The position numbers were made by a program, and so were the translations under genes. This document shows, in pieces, positions 1-5,405 of a stretch of 8,780 bases of DNA (the stretch's first letter is position 1; every line of letters starts with the position of its first letter). Source of the stretch: Bacillota bacterium. Lineage in GTDB: Bacteria > Bacillota > Limnochordia > Darwinibacteriales > Darwinibacteriaceae. Below the pieces are notes generated by a model. That model did no database searches. It was not told the origin of the DNA and worked only from the letters and a program-made list of their open reading frames with translations. Location: NCBI GenBank assembly GCA_012518325.1, contig JAAYSR010000030.1, forward strand, positions 1 through 8,780. Reading direction: 5' to 3'.

Positions 1-80
1 AATTCAATGAATTGAGTCAGGCTTACACAAACTTATGGCTTATTCTCTTCAAACACAGAATGTCTTCATCTCCAAGCCGG

Positions 81-105
81 TGCAGTTTTGTGCAACAAAA
101 CTGCA
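81..105 (-). repeat. Hairpin in putative rRNA leader
   Basis: A perfect inverted repeat has 10-bp arms at 81-90 (TGCAGTTTTG) and 96-105 (CAAAACTGCA) around a 5-nt loop. No U-tract follows on either strand, so it is not an ordinary terminator. In a leader it could form part of an RNA processing stem. Confidence 0.7.
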
Positions 106-109
106 AGAG

Positions 110-160
110 CTTGAGACAAGGTAATTTTACCTTGTTGAGAAAGACTTTCGTTGTCTCAAG
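110..160 (-). repeat. Nested inverted repeats in putative rRNA leader
   Basis: An outer pair, CTTGAGACAA (110-119) with TTGTCTCAAG (151-160), is perfectly complementary over 10 bp. Inside it lies an alternative perfect hairpin, ACAAGGTAA (116-124) with TTACCTTGT (127-135). The two share bases 116-119, so they cannot both form fully; this makes either alternative folds or a processing structure plausible. Confidence 0.65.
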
Positions 161-166
161 ATCAAT

Positions 167-181
167 GTTCAGTTTTCAAGG
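167..181 (-). promoter_or_regulatory. boxA-like antitermination motif
   Basis: The minus strand reads CCTTGAAAACTGAAC, preceded by GGTAGAA. It resembles the boxA region of Bacillus-type rRNA leaders (TTCTTTGAAAACTAAAC from memory), which is recognised by NusB and S10 in rRNA antitermination. It lies about 70 nt downstream of the predicted transcription start, a reasonable place for such an element. The match is by eye. Confidence 0.5.
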
Positions 182-255
182 TTCTACCGAAAGAAATAAG
201 CCTTACAGAACAAGGCTTTGCGGGTCTGGCATGTCTTGTGCCCGACGCCTTAATC

Positions 256-284
256 AATATACCACCGATCCTGTCAGCAATCAA
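256..284 (-). promoter_or_regulatory. Sigma-A promoter of putative rRNA operon
   Basis: On the minus strand the -35 TTGATT (279-284) and -10 TATATT (256-261) are separated by exactly 17 nt. Transcription would start near 248-250, where the bases read AGG. It lies about 90 nt downstream of the lysS terminator, with no reading frame in its path, so it would drive the leader that runs to the left edge. I found no second upstream promoter as convincing, although Bacillus rRNA operons often have two. Confidence 0.6.
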
Positions 285-376
285 GGACTTGAAATCGCCA
301 ATTTTGTCGTTTATGTCTGCCTATCTCATTCGCTCTTTACCATTCTCAGTTTTCCTATGAAAATCGGATGATATGC

Positions 377-429
377 AAAGAAAAACCTGCCTGCAATGGC
401 ATTTTTTGCAATGCCGCAACAGACAGGTC
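377..429 (-). terminator. Intrinsic terminator of greA-lysS
   Basis: In the minus-strand RNA, ACCUGUCUG (421-429) pairs with CAGGCAGGU (386-394) over 9 bp including one G-U pair, with an inner stem GGCAUU/AAUGCC (411-416 with 399-404). The stem is followed by UUUUUCUUU (385-377). It begins about 17 nt after the lysS stop codon and separates lysS from the promoter at 256-284. Confidence 0.85.
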
Positions 430-445
430 AACATACTGATATAGA

Positions 446-1936
446 TTATGAACGTGGACGCATATGCGGGAACAGCAGCACGTCACGGATGGACGGCGAG
501 TCGGTGAACAGCATAACCATGCGGTCGATTCCCAGCCCCAGGCCCCCTGCAGGAGGCATTCCGTGCTCCAGAGCCCGGATGTAGTCTTCGTCCATCATAT
601 GGGCTTCGTCATCGCCCTTTTCACGCTGGGCCATTTGCTGCCTAAAGCGCTGTTCCTGATCAACAGGGTCGTTGAGCTCGGTAAAGCCGTTGGCAACTTC
701 CCAAGTGACGATAAATGGTTCAAAGCGGTCTGTCAAGCGAGGATTGTCCTTCTTGCGCTTAGCCAGAGGACTCACCTCTACAGGGTGATCCGTAATGAAC
801 ACGGGCTGGATCAGGTGCGGTTCCACATAGACATCGAAGAACTCATCAAGGACATGGGCGTAAGTAGCATTAGGCTCAATTTCAAGTCCCTTTTCCTTTG
901 CCAGCTGTCTGGCCTGCTCATCATTGAGTCCCGTCAAATCGACGCCGGAATATTCCTTGATCGCTTCGAGCATGGGCTTTCTAGGCCAGGGCGGTGTCAA
1001 GTCAATTTCCTGCCCCTGGAACACGATCTTTGTGGAACCCACCAGCTCCATTGCTACATGGGCGTAGATTTCTTCTGTGATCTTCATCATATCGCTGGCA
1101 TCACCGTAGGCCATGTACAGCTCGCACATGGTGAACTCAGGGTTGTGCTTAGTAGAGATGCCTTCGTTCCTGAACATTTTCCCAAGTTCAAAGACACGAT
1201 CAAACCCGCCCACCAGCAGCCGCTTTAAATACAGCTCAGGCGCAATCCGCAGGTAGAGATCCATATCCAGCGCATTGTGATGGGTGGTAAAGGGACGGGC
1301 GCTTGCTCCGCCGGCGATCACATGCAGCATGGGTGTTTCAACCTCGATGTAACCCCGTTCAGACAAGAAGTTGCGCAGAATCTGGATAATCCTGCTCCTG
1401 GTCTCAAAAACCTCACGTACCCCAGGGTTGACAATCAAGTCCACATAACGCTGACGATACCGCAAATCTACATCTTTCAGCCCGTGCCACTTTTCAGGCA
1501 GCGGTCTGAGAGACTTGGACAGGAACTTGAAGTCCTGGACTTCGACGCTGATCTCACCCCGCCGGGTGCGAAAGATCTTGCCTGTAACACCTAGGATATC
1601 GCCGATGTCCAGTTTCTGCAGCAGTGCATACCCTTCTTCACCCAAGGTATTCACCCTGAAATAAAGCTGAATCCGGCCTGTATGATCCACAAGATCTGCA
1701 AAACTGGCCTTGCCATGGGTGCGCATGGACATGATGCGTCCGCAAATCTTGGTATCTTGCTCTTCTAACTCATCAAAGCGGTCGATAATCTCCTGGGCAG
1801 TATGAGTGCGTTCAAACTTCTCGCCAAAAGGATCGATGCCCAGGTCAAAGAGGTCTTTTAACTTATCGCGGCGCACTCGCATTAGTTCATTCAGTTCTTC
1901 TCTATTCTCAGTATTATCCATAGGTTGCTCGTTCAC
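446..1936 (-). CDS. lysS: Lysyl-tRNA synthetase, class II
   Basis: The enzyme charges tRNA-Lys with lysine at the cost of ATP, in the cytoplasm. The 496-residue length is normal for bacterial class II LysS. An N-terminal OB-fold anticodon-binding domain covers about residues 60-145 (GRIMSMRTHGKASFADL). The class II catalytic core follows: motif 1 around 190-203 with the typical GGASARPF at 209-216, motif 2 at 255-275 (FRNEGISTKHNPEFTMCELY), and motif 3 at 465-489 (GLGLGIDRMVMLFTDSPSIR). The start is GTG at 1936, chosen because AGGAGGT lies 7 nt upstream; the in-frame ATG at 1921 lacks such a site. It follows greA by 17 nt, so the two form an operon, and a strong terminator closes it. Nothing in the core motifs looks damaged. 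Confidence 0.98.
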   Translation of the reverse strand: MNEQPMDNTENREELNELMRVRRDKLKDLFDLGIDPFGEKFERTHTAQEIIDRFDELEEQDTKICGRIMSMRTHGKASFADLVDHTGRIQLYFRVNTLGEEGYALLQKLDIGDILGVTGKIFRTRRGEISVEVQDFKFLSKSLRPLPEKWHGLKDVDLRYRQRYVDLIVNPGVREVFETRSRIIQILRNFLSERGYIEVETPMLHVIAGGASARPFTTHHNALDMDLYLRIAPELYLKRLLVGGFDRVFELGKMFRNEGISTKHNPEFTMCELYMAYGDASDMMKITEEIYAHVAMELVGSTKIVFQGQEIDLTPPWPRKPMLEAIKEYSGVDLTGLNDEQARQLAKEKGLEIEPNATYAHVLDEFFDVYVEPHLIQPVFITDHPVEVSPLAKRKKDNPRLTDRFEPFIVTWEVANGFTELNDPVDQEQRFRQQMAQREKGDDEAHMMDEDYIRALEHGMPPAGGLGLGIDRMVMLFTDSPSIRDVLLFPHMRPRS

Positions 1937-1953
1937 CGTGATTACCTCCTGTA

Positions 1954-2433
1954 TTATCTGGCCACTTTCAAAATCTCATATTGCAGCACTCCGTCCAAAA
2001 CCTCGACTTCCACAATGGCTCCGCATGATTTACCCATAATTGCCTGCCCTACTGGAGACTCATTGCTGATCTTGGCTTCTGCGGGATCTGCTTCGGCAGA
2101 ACCGACCAAGCGGTACTCAAAAACATCTAATGTCTCTAGATCTTTCAGTGTAATTGTCTTGCCTAACGTGACAACGGATTCATCCTCACCGTCATCTTCC
2201 TCTATAAGTTTCGCATTGCGCAGCAGTTTTTCCAGGGTCAGAATTCTGCCTTCGATGAAAGCCTGTTCGTTCTTAGCATCGTCGTACTCGGAGTTCTCGG
2301 AAATATCGCCGAATTCTAACGCTGCTCTGATGCGCTCAGCCACTTCTCGCCTTTTGACGCTCTTTAACGTGTCTAACTCAGCTTCTAACTTTTTTAAACC
2401 CTCCGGTGTCAGCAATACCTCTTTCTCAGCCAT
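1954..2433 (-). CDS. greA: Transcription elongation factor GreA
   Basis: GreA enters the secondary channel of RNA polymerase and stimulates cleavage of backtracked RNA. The 159-residue product has the family's two parts: an N-terminal coiled coil (about 1-76) with the acidic tip motif GDISENSEYDDAKNEQ at 42-57, where D43 and E46 correspond to the catalytic acidic residues, and a C-terminal FKBP-like domain (about 80-159) with the conserved ISNESPVGQAIMGK at 122-135. The reading frame stays open up to 2481, but I chose the ATG at 2433 because GreA proteins normally begin here and AAAGGAG lies 9 nt upstream; the extra 16 residues do not look like GreA. A full-consensus promoter lies at 2515-2543, leaving a 5' UTR of about 75 nt. 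It is the first gene of greA-lysS. Confidence 0.97.
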   Translation of the reverse strand: MAEKEVLLTPEGLKKLEAELDTLKSVKRREVAERIRAALEFGDISENSEYDDAKNEQAFIEGRILTLEKLLRNAKLIEEDDGEDESVVTLGKTITLKDLETLDVFEYRLVGSAEADPAEAKISNESPVGQAIMGKSCGAIVEVEVLDGVLQYEILKVAR

Positions 2434-2514
2434 GCTCTCAGTCTCCTTTACAGTCCGCATTTCACGCAAGGGTATAGACACTTACTCAAATAGATCGTTC
2501 TCAATGCTCCATCT

Positions 2515-2543
2515 ATTATAAGTAACAAAAAAAGGGATGTCAA
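2515..2543 (-). promoter_or_regulatory. Full-consensus sigma-A promoter of greA-lysS
   Basis: The minus strand reads TTGACA (2538-2543), a 17-nt spacer, then TATAAT (2515-2520), matching consensus at all twelve positions. Transcription would start near 2508. The spacer contains the T-run of the preceding terminator and the -35 box lies in its 3' stem arm, so promoter and terminator share bases. Confidence 0.9.
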
Positions 2544-2562
2544 GAATCAGACAATCCCCTTT
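2527..2562 (-). terminator. Intrinsic terminator of the HTH/310-residue operon, overlapping greA promoter
   Basis: In the minus-strand RNA, AAAGGGGAUUGUC (2562-2550) pairs with GACAUCCCUUU (2541-2531), with one bulged G and one bulged U. The loop is about 8 nt, and the stem runs into a tract of seven or more U (to 2527). It lies about 30 nt after the stop codon of the 310-residue protein. The bulges make it less perfect than the other terminators in the window. Confidence 0.7.
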
Positions 2563-2594
2563 CGTTAAACAATAAACAAGCTTTGGTGCCGCTG

Positions 2595-3527
2595 TTACGG
2601 CTGGATCTTCAGTTCCTGACCCAGCACTTCTCGGCGGGGCTCGAAGCCAATCCTGTCGAGCATGCGGTTGTAGTCATCAGGCGTGATTTCAGCCAGAGGT
2701 TTGTTTAAAAGGGCCACCAAGAGCGCTTCCATCACATTTGTGCCAAAGGATCTTCCCTCGATATTGGGCGTCGTTGTGATCAGTTCGCGCACATTGCGCT
2801 GCCTCAAGAACTCTACATCACTGGGGGTAATCGTATTAGTTATCAAGATTTTACCAGTCAGGTCATCCGGCATGTATCTGCGAATCATGTGGTAGTCGCC
2901 GCAGATCACATCAGCCCAGTCATAGTACTTGGCGTATTTTGCCTTGTCCGGGGATTTCTCCTGTTTGGAGCCTGTGGGATACAGCCAGGAAAAAGGCAGC
3001 TGCACTGCTATGGGCGCCAGCACCGTCACCACCCACTGGAGCACCTTCAGCCTGTAAATCGGCACCGAAAGGCCCAGTGCAAACATGACATCTCCGTACA
3101 GCATGCTGCTCCCAGTATCCTGGAGGGCCTGGGCCATGCCAAAGCGGTCCAGGGCGCAGGTTAAAAGTACATTCTTACCCCTGAACATGTCCGGGTTCTG
3201 CTTGGCAAGTGTCTCCACAGCCCTTCGCTCCAATGTGTTCTTGAGACCTGAACCGTCTACGATGGGCGTAATCTGCGCTGCTCTGGCAATCTGCTTCGCT
3301 TCCCTCAGAATGTAGCGCCGGGTGCCGCCCTGCAGGTAGAGGTCAATGCCTCCCATCCCAAAGGCCGCCACTTTGCCGTCGAGTTCCCGAATGAGGTCAA
3401 CTGCCCTTTGCATATCGCCATCGGTGCCGATTCTCTCGATGGAGAACTTTTCCCCGCAGACAGTCACCACAGCCTTGCTGTCTCTTTGGGACGAGCCTAT
3501 GCTAACACTCACTATCCGCCTCATCAT
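2595..3527 (-). CDS. Conserved Clostridia-type protein of unknown function (often labelled quinate 5-dehydrogenase)
   Basis: I recognise the family only loosely. From memory, similar proteins in Clostridia genomes carry the label quinate 5-dehydrogenase, but I see no glycine-rich NAD(P) loop or shikimate-dehydrogenase motif here, so I treat that name as unsupported. Visible features of the 310 residues: an N-terminal strand and nucleotide-like turn (RIVSVSIGSSQRDSK, 4-18); GMGGIDLYL (57-65); NVLLTCALDRFGMAQAL (119-135), which looks like a beta-alpha unit of an alpha/beta fold; YGDVMFALGL (144-153); and a hydrophobic, tryptophan-bearing stretch at 163-183 that could sit on or in a membrane or be a buried helix. 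There is no signal peptide. The ATG at 3527 overlaps the upstream gene's TAA by one base (TAATG), implying translational coupling; the next codon is also ATG, and GGGGAG is better spaced from that second one (3524). It is the second gene of a two-gene operon. Confidence 0.85.
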   Translation of the reverse strand: MMRRIVSVSIGSSQRDSKAVVTVCGEKFSIERIGTDGDMQRAVDLIRELDGKVAAFGMGGIDLYLQGGTRRYILREAKQIARAAQITPIVDGSGLKNTLERRAVETLAKQNPDMFRGKNVLLTCALDRFGMAQALQDTGSSMLYGDVMFALGLSVPIYRLKVLQWVVTVLAPIAVQLPFSWLYPTGSKQEKSPDKAKYAKYYDWADVICGDYHMIRRYMPDDLTGKILITNTITPSDVEFLRQRNVRELITTTPNIEGRSFGTNVMEALLVALLNKPLAEITPDDYNRMLDRIGFEPRREVLGQELKIQP

Positions 3528-4057
3528 TACTCCCCTTTAATCGATGTAATAAGTTCCCTCAACTTCTCAGGACTGTAATAAACATCCTCTTCAATCGGCG
3601 ACGCACCGATCACGACCCCTAGAGCTTTGTCGCCGACAATTCCTTCCGCCAGCCTGATACGCATGTCTGAGCCAATCATGATCACATGATCGTACTCGCT
3701 CATCTCCAGCATCAGCCCCATCAGCCAATTCAACAGGCTCTTTCCGTCATGGGACTCAATCATTTCCCAGCGTTCTGCATCGTTCATCAGCAGAGTGTAC
3801 TCTACACCCAGCTCCTGGCAGACGGCCTGAAGTTCCGAGGTATTTGCCAGCGGAAATCCTATAACGGCTACACTTCCGCCCTTGCGCACCTCCGCCAGGG
3901 ACTCCAGGCGTGAAACAAAGGACCGATCACAGCCAACCCGGGCGGCGACCTCCTGTTGAGACAGTCCTGAAACCCTCAGTTGAAAAATGCGATCCACAAT
4001 CCTGTCCAGCTTGTCGCGATTCAGCAGCTTATCGCCTACTCGAAAAAAGCCGCCCAT
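3527..4057 (-). CDS. HTH-domain protein with C-terminal alpha/beta domain, putative transcriptional regulator
   Basis: The 176-residue product has an N-terminal helix-turn-helix. Residues 33-53 (SQQEVAARVGCDRSFVSRLES) follow the Q-x-x-V-A-x-x-V-G-x-x-x-S-x-V-S-R-L pattern of XRE/sigma-like HTHs. The remaining ~115 residues look like a small alpha/beta domain, with strands such as GSVAVIGFPL (61-70), YDHVIMIGSD (122-131) and ALGVVIGASP (145-154). No known ligand-binding or enzyme motif is apparent, so the sensed signal is unknown. I chose ATG 4057 because GGTGA lies 4 nt upstream, equivalent to a normal SD placement. The frame extends to a GTG at 4078, but that codon lies inside the palindrome at 4070-4092 and has no SD. 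Its stop overlaps the next gene's start by one base, so the two proteins are probably made in linked amounts. Autoregulation through the palindrome is an inference. Confidence 0.85.
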   Translation of the reverse strand: MGGFFRVGDKLLNRDKLDRIVDRIFQLRVSGLSQQEVAARVGCDRSFVSRLESLAEVRKGGSVAVIGFPLANTSELQAVCQELGVEYTLLMNDAERWEMIESHDGKSLLNWLMGLMLEMSEYDHVIMIGSDMRIRLAEGIVGDKALGVVIGASPIEEDVYYSPEKLRELITSIKGE

Positions 4058-4069
4058 ATCCTCACCGCC

Positions 4070-4092
4070 ATTGTGCACATTATGTTCACAAT
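4070..4092. promoter_or_regulatory. Near-perfect 23-bp palindrome, candidate operator
   Basis: The arms are ATTGTGCACAT (4070-4080) and ATGTTCACAAT (4082-4092) around a single central T (4081). They are complementary at 10 of 11 positions. The palindrome starts just downstream of the -10 box (4094-4099) and covers the predicted transcription start near 4087, the usual place for a repressor site. It has no U-tract, so a DNA-binding dimer is the likelier reading than an RNA terminator. The HTH protein encoded directly downstream is the obvious candidate binder. I did not notice a second copy elsewhere in the window. Confidence 0.65.
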
Positions 4093-4093
4093 A

Positions 4094-4122
4094 ATTATAG
4101 CATGGGGAATGAGAATCTACAA
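4094..4122 (-). promoter_or_regulatory. Extended -10 promoter of the HTH/310-residue operon
   Basis: On the minus strand the -35 is TTGTAG (4117-4122), the spacer 17 nt and the -10 TATAAT (4094-4099), preceded by TGC, which makes an extended -10. The -35 box overlaps the dusB stop codon (4117-4119), so the promoter was packed into the end of the upstream gene. Predicted transcription start is near 4087, inside the palindrome at 4070-4092. Confidence 0.75.
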
Positions 4123-5046
4123 TAAACCTTTCAGCACCTTCTCCATGCCTTCGGCCGTGGTTGTGGTGTTCAAAATGCGCCTGGCCTCAGCCGCATAGGG
4201 AATGCCCTTCAGATACCAGGCCAAATGTGGCCGCATTTCCCGAACCGCCCGGACTTCTCCATCGAATTCAACCTTCATCTGCAGATGCCGGAGGGCTAAA
4301 CTGATGCGTTCCTCAACGCCAGGTTCAGGCAGAATCTTTCCTTCATCTAAATATGCCTTGATTTGCCGGAAAATCCACGGATTGCCCTGGGCTCCCCTGC
4401 CAACTGCCACATGGTCGCAGTTTGCCTGGTCAAGGAGGGCTTTCGCATCCTGGGGAGAGAAGACATCGCCATTGCCTACGATGGGAATCCCCACCGCTTC
4501 CTTCACTTTGGCTATCCATCCCCAGTTGGCCCGTCCAGAGTAGAACTGCTCCCGTGTGCGGCCGTGAACCGTGATCCAATGGACTCCCGCCTCTTCCAGA
4601 CGCCTGGAAACCTCCACACAGTTGATGCTGTCCCGGTCCCAGCCCAGGCGGATTTTCGCAGTTACCGGAATCGGTACCGCCTCCACCACTGCGGAGGCGA
4701 TTTGCACAAGCCTGTCTACGTCCTTTAGGAGGGCCGCCCCGTCACCGTTTTTCACGACCTTAGGCGTCGGGCAGCCGAAGTTCAGGTCAATCATCTCAGG
4801 AGCTGCCTCAGCAAAGACAATCTTAGCCCCCTCAGCACAAACCTTGGGATCATGTCCGAAGATCTGGATCGCGGTGGGTCGTTCAAGTTCGGACAAGGCA
4901 AGCATATTGAGGGTTCTGCGGTTGGCATAGACCAAGGCCTGGGCTGATACCATTTCGCTGACAACCAGATCAGCTCCATATTCTCTAGCCAGTATGCGAA
5001 ATGGCAAATCGGTTACTCCAGCCATCGGGGCCAAGAAAACTCCCAT
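4117..5046 (-). CDS. dusB: tRNA-dihydrouridine synthase, DusB family
   Basis: The FMN-dependent enzyme reduces specific uridines in the tRNA D-loop to dihydrouridine using NAD(P)H. The TIM-barrel domain shows the family start FLAPMAGVTDLPFR at residues 4-17, the active-site segment NFGCPTPKVVKNGDGAALL at 89-107 with the catalytic cysteine C92, the K-x-R-x-G-W segment, VHGRTREQFYSG, the FMN phosphate-binding stretch VGNGDV, and GRGAQGNPW. A C-terminal helical tRNA-binding domain follows. At 309 residues it lacks about ten N-terminal residues that DusB proteins usually have before the FLAPMAG strand; the upstream frame is closed by a TGA, so the short start is real. GGGAGG (5056-5061) lies 9 nt upstream. 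It sits directly behind the rpmE terminator with no promoter that I can see. Confidence 0.95.
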   Translation of the reverse strand: MGVFLAPMAGVTDLPFRILAREYGADLVVSEMVSAQALVYANRRTLNMLALSELERPTAIQIFGHDPKVCAEGAKIVFAEAAPEMIDLNFGCPTPKVVKNGDGAALLKDVDRLVQIASAVVEAVPIPVTAKIRLGWDRDSINCVEVSRRLEEAGVHWITVHGRTREQFYSGRANWGWIAKVKEAVGIPIVGNGDVFSPQDAKALLDQANCDHVAVGRGAQGNPWIFRQIKAYLDEGKILPEPGVEERISLALRHLQMKVEFDGEVRAVREMRPHLAWYLKGIPYAAEARRILNTTTTAEGMEKVLKGLL

Positions 5047-5066
5047 ATTAGAAAACCTCCCTCAAC

Positions 5067-5090
5067 AAAAAAAGCAGGGTTTCCCCTGCC
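5067..5090 (-). terminator. Intrinsic terminator of rpmE
   Basis: In the minus-strand RNA, GCAGGG (5084-5089) pairs perfectly with CCCUGC (5074-5079) across a GAAA tetraloop, followed by seven U (5073-5067). GAAA is a stable GNRA-type loop. The U-tract ends only 5 nt before the dusB SD, so dusB probably depends on read-through. Confidence 0.9.
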
Positions 5091-5106
5091 TTCCGCAATC
5101 GTATGA

Positions 5107-5319
5107 TTAGTTCTGTTCCTTCATATTGTACCTGGTAAGGAAACGCTCTACGCGACCGCCAGTAGTGGTAACGGTTTGCCGCTGACCAGTATAGAAGGGG
5201 TGACATTTGGAACACAATTCCACCCTGATTTCAGGTTTGGTAGATCCTGTTTCAAAAGTCTCACCACAGGCACAGGTCACAACACTCTTACCATACTTGG
5301 GATGTATATCAGCTTTCAT
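5107..5319 (-). CDS. rpmE: 50S ribosomal protein L31, zinc-binding form
   Basis: L31 is a small protein of the large ribosomal subunit that bridges towards the 30S head. The 70-residue product starts MKADIHPKYG as the family does. It has cysteines C16, C18, C36 and C39 (TCACGETF and ELCSKCHPFYTG), so it is the zinc-binding C+ form rather than the cysteine-free paralogue made under zinc shortage. I chose ATG 5319 over the in-frame GTG at 5331 because the family begins here and the SD-like GAGGTGA lies 8 nt upstream, overlapping the GTG. It has its own promoter (5363-5392) and its own terminator, so it can be expressed alone. Confidence 0.96.
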   Translation of the reverse strand: MKADIHPKYGKSVVTCACGETFETGSTKPEIRVELCSKCHPFYTGQRQTVTTTGGRVERFLTRYNMKEQN

Positions 5320-5362
5320 GTCCTCATTCACCTCACTAACTTTACTGGATAAGCCAAATGGT

Positions 5363-5392
5363 ATTATAACATAGTCTAGCCACTCTTGGCAA
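5363..5392 (-). promoter_or_regulatory. Extended -10 promoter of rpmE
   Basis: The minus strand has TTGCCA (5387-5392), an 18-nt spacer, and TATAAT (5363-5368) preceded by TGT, an extended -10. Transcription would start near 5356, giving an rpmE 5' UTR of about 37 nt. The -35 lies about 14 nt after the stop codon of the M23 peptidase gene. I see no terminator between that gene and this promoter, so read-through into rpmE is also possible. Confidence 0.75.
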
Positions 5393-5405
5393 TGAGGTAC
5401 TAAAC

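Larger units (their letters stand above)
1..249 (-). other. Putative rRNA operon leader (no protein gene)
   Basis: This gene-free stretch looks like the 5' leader of a ribosomal RNA operon transcribed leftward, with the 16S gene beyond the left edge. On the minus strand it starts at a sigma-A promoter (256-284), passes a boxA-like motif (167-181, CCTTGAAAACTGAAC) that resembles the TTTGAAAACTAAAC element I recall from B. subtilis rRNA leaders, and then has two strong inverted repeats (110-160 and 81-105), as expected for processing or antitermination structures. Gene order supports this: lysS lies just upstream, as in B. subtilis lysS-rrnJ. I see no 16S 5' end, no tRNA and no convincing protein; the short plus-strand reading frames here have no SD or family resemblance. 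The assignment is an inference. Confidence 0.55.

Noticed and set aside
12..371. Plus-strand frames of 119 and 69 residues in the left stretch
   Set aside because: No SD, no family resemblance, and they run antisense across a promoter and leader hairpins.
464..1228. 254-residue plus-strand open frame
   Set aside because: It lies antisense inside the clearly real lysS gene, has no SD and reads as the shadow of conserved codons.
2434..2481. N-terminal extension of GreA to 2481
   Set aside because: The extra 16 residues do not match GreA proteins, and the SD supports the start at 2433.
2434..2508. Riboswitch or T-box in the greA 5' UTR (about 75 nt)
   Set aside because: Too short, and I see no conserved T-box or riboswitch core motif and no second terminator before greA.
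5374..5391. Possible small hairpin GCCA/TGGC just after the M23 gene
   Set aside because: Only about 4 bp and no U-tract, so it is not a credible terminator; it overlaps the rpmE -35 region.
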